From: Sva-07 sp963717385
GTDB lineage: Bacteria > Actinomycetota > Acidimicrobiia > Acidimicrobiales > Ilumatobacteraceae
Assembly: GCA_963717385.1 (NCBI GenBank)
Contig: CAVQWE010000019.1
Span: 1 to 7,230 of the forward strand
Length of the DNA: 7,230 nucleotides
Direction: 5' to 3'
Position 1 is the stretch's first letter. Every line of letters begins with the position of its first letter. The notes below the pieces were generated by a model. It saw only the letters and a program-made list of their open reading frames with translations, did no database searches and was not told the DNA's origin. This document shows, piece after piece, positions 6,399-7,230 of the stretch. The position numbers and the translations under genes are program-made.

Positions 6399-6883
6399 TC
6401 AGAGCATGAGCTGCATCACGGCCACGTCGAGCCACCTGTTGAACTTGCGGCCCACTTCGCGTTCGACGCCCACCAGTTCGAACCCGCACGCCGTGTGGAG
6501 CTGGCGTGACGCCGTACCGCTGGTCTCGATCCGCGCCATGATCGAGTGGAAGCCCGAATCGGCGGCGATGCCGATCACGTGCTGCATCAGCTGGCGCCCG
6601 ATACCCAGTCGAGGGTGTTCGCGTGACACGTACACCGAGTCCTCGACCGTGGTGCGGTAGGCGGCGCGCTTCTTGTACGGCGACAACGATGCGAAGCCCA
6701 CGACCTCGTCGCCGATCGAGGCCACCACGGCAGAGAAGGCCCCTGAGCGTTCGGAGATCCAACGGCGTTGTTCGTCCAATGTCCGCGGCACCAGATGAAC
6801 GTGCTCGTGTGACTCTGGACCTCGACGTTGTAGATCGCCATGATCGCTGCGGCATCCTCGAGCGTCGCGAGGCGCACGACCAC
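6399..6883 (-). pseudogene. Frameshifted GNAT acetyltransferase, phosphinothricin/methionine-sulfoximine type
   Basis: The N-terminal 29 residues (VVVRLATLEDAAAIMAIYNV to SHTSTF) are read in one frame from GTG 6883 or GTG 6877. The remaining 131 (LVPRTLDEQRRWI to VAVMQLML) are in another, ending at TGA 6399-6401. One base is missing near 6796: adding it after the TTC codon turns ATCTGG into NATCTGG and restores STF-D-LVPRTLDEQ if the lost base is G, exactly the family pattern, giving about 161 residues. The rest is well conserved: GDEVVGFASLSPYKKRAAYR, the VEDSVYV strand, the acetyl-CoA pyrophosphate loop HPRLGIGRQLM, the HTACGFELVGV segment and GRKFNRWLDVAVMQ. Intact relatives acetylate the amino group of methionine sulfoximine, methionine sulfone or phosphinothricin with acetyl-CoA in the cytoplasm. 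As written, no full product is made. No ribosome binding site is evident. It converges with the M14 peptidase gene, 44 bases apart. Confidence 0.85.
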
Positions 6884-7078
6884 GGCATGGGGGCCCGAGC
6901 CGGCATCGGCGGAGACTGAGGGTGTCGCTGACACGACGATCGAGAGTAGTGCCCGTTGCTGCAAATGCCACGGTGGTTGTGTTGGCGGCGCCGGGTCAGC
7001 GTGCCTTGGTCGCGGCCCTGCCGTGCCCGCGAAGGATCCCAGGTACCGATACAAACGGTGCTTGCACCTGTCAAGAAC

Positions 7079-7151
7079 GCCCTCTTAGCTCAGTCGGTAG
7101 AGCACAGCCATGGTAAGGCTGGTGTCGTGGGTTCGATTCCCACAGAGGGCT
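7079..7151 (+). tRNA. tRNA-Thr (GGT)
   Basis: The cloverleaf is complete. The acceptor GCCCTCT (7079-7085) pairs with AGAGGGC (7144-7150). The D arm is GCTC-AGTCGGTA-GAGC. The anticodon stem CAGCC/GGCTG encloses the loop ATGGTAA with anticodon GGT at 7112-7114. The T arm is GTGGG-TTCGATT-CCCAC. The discriminator is T at 7151 and CCA is not encoded (CGA follows), unlike tRNA-Tyr in this window. Another tRNA gene starts 44 bases downstream, so the two are probably one transcript. Confidence 0.97.
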
Positions 7152-7195
7152 CGACCAAGTGGTCGGGCATCCGCTCGGCCACGAGCCAAACCCCC

Positions 7196-7230
7196 GGCGG
7201 CGTAGCTCAGTTGGTCAGAGCATCCGGCTC
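7196..7230 (+). tRNA. tRNA, probably Met (CAT), 3' part outside window
   Basis: The 5' part of a tRNA is visible: acceptor strand GGCGGCG (7196-7202), TA at positions 8-9, D arm GCTC-AGTTGGTCA-GAGC, anticodon 5' stem TCCGG, then C, T and C at tRNA positions 32-34. The anticodon therefore begins with C at 7230. Elongator tRNA-Met(CAT) is the best match in sequence and by its place after tRNA-Thr, but the other two anticodon bases are not in view. Confidence 0.88.

Noticed and set aside
1..7230. CRISPR array, transposon or insertion sequence
   Set aside because: No regularly spaced repeats, transposase motifs or terminal inverted repeats with target duplications are seen.

Overview
This 7.2-kb, GC-rich window most likely comes from an actinomycete. 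The evidence is the codon usage (GTG starts, C/G third positions), a SARP-type regulator (winged helix plus BTAD), a C-terminal module typical of large actinobacterial ATPase regulators, starts without Shine-Dalgarno sequences, and a yajQ / tRNA-Tyr / tRNA-Thr / tRNA-Met order known from actinomycete chromosomes. An Acidimicrobiia (Ilumatobacter-like) source is my guess from the overall feel of the proteins and cannot be proven here.

Layout. 1-821 (+): the 3' part of an unrecognised protein gene. 835-1323 (-): yajQ, intact. 1368-1452 (+): tRNA-Tyr(GTA) with encoded CCA, followed by a perfect 14-bp hairpin at 1459-1492. 1521-3296 (-): a 591-aa TPR-like protein that matches only the C-terminal half of the large ATPase/LuxR-like regulators. 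3341-4407 (+): a divergently transcribed, shorter relative with the same C-terminal module, broken by a one-base frameshift near 3721. 4422-5201 (-): a small SARP regulator. 5416-6354 (+): an exported M14 zinc peptidase whose start codon lies inside a perfect 17-bp-arm palindrome. 6399-6883 (-): a phosphinothricin/methionine-sulfoximine-type GNAT acetyltransferase gene, also broken by a one-base frameshift near 6796. 6884-7078 holds no gene I can support. 7079-7151 (+): tRNA-Thr(GGT). 7196-7230 (+): the start of another tRNA, probably tRNA-Met(CAT), cut by the window end.

How the parts relate. The two ends look like conserved chromosome: yajQ/tRNA-Tyr on the left and tRNA-Thr/tRNA-Met on the right, the latter probably leading to rpmG and secE-nusG beyond the window. 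The block between the tRNA-Tyr and tRNA-Thr genes looks variable. Three of its five genes encode pieces of the modular regulator architecture that in AfsR-like proteins is one chain (DNA-binding winged helix, BTAD, ATPase, TPR, C-terminal module). Here the SARP part and two TPR/C-terminal parts are separate, and no ATPase part is visible. Whether they act together is inference.

Both broken genes are restored by adding a single base. This points either to consensus errors in the assembly or to recent decay. The most unusual directly visible feature is the 35-nt palindrome over the peptidase start codon.
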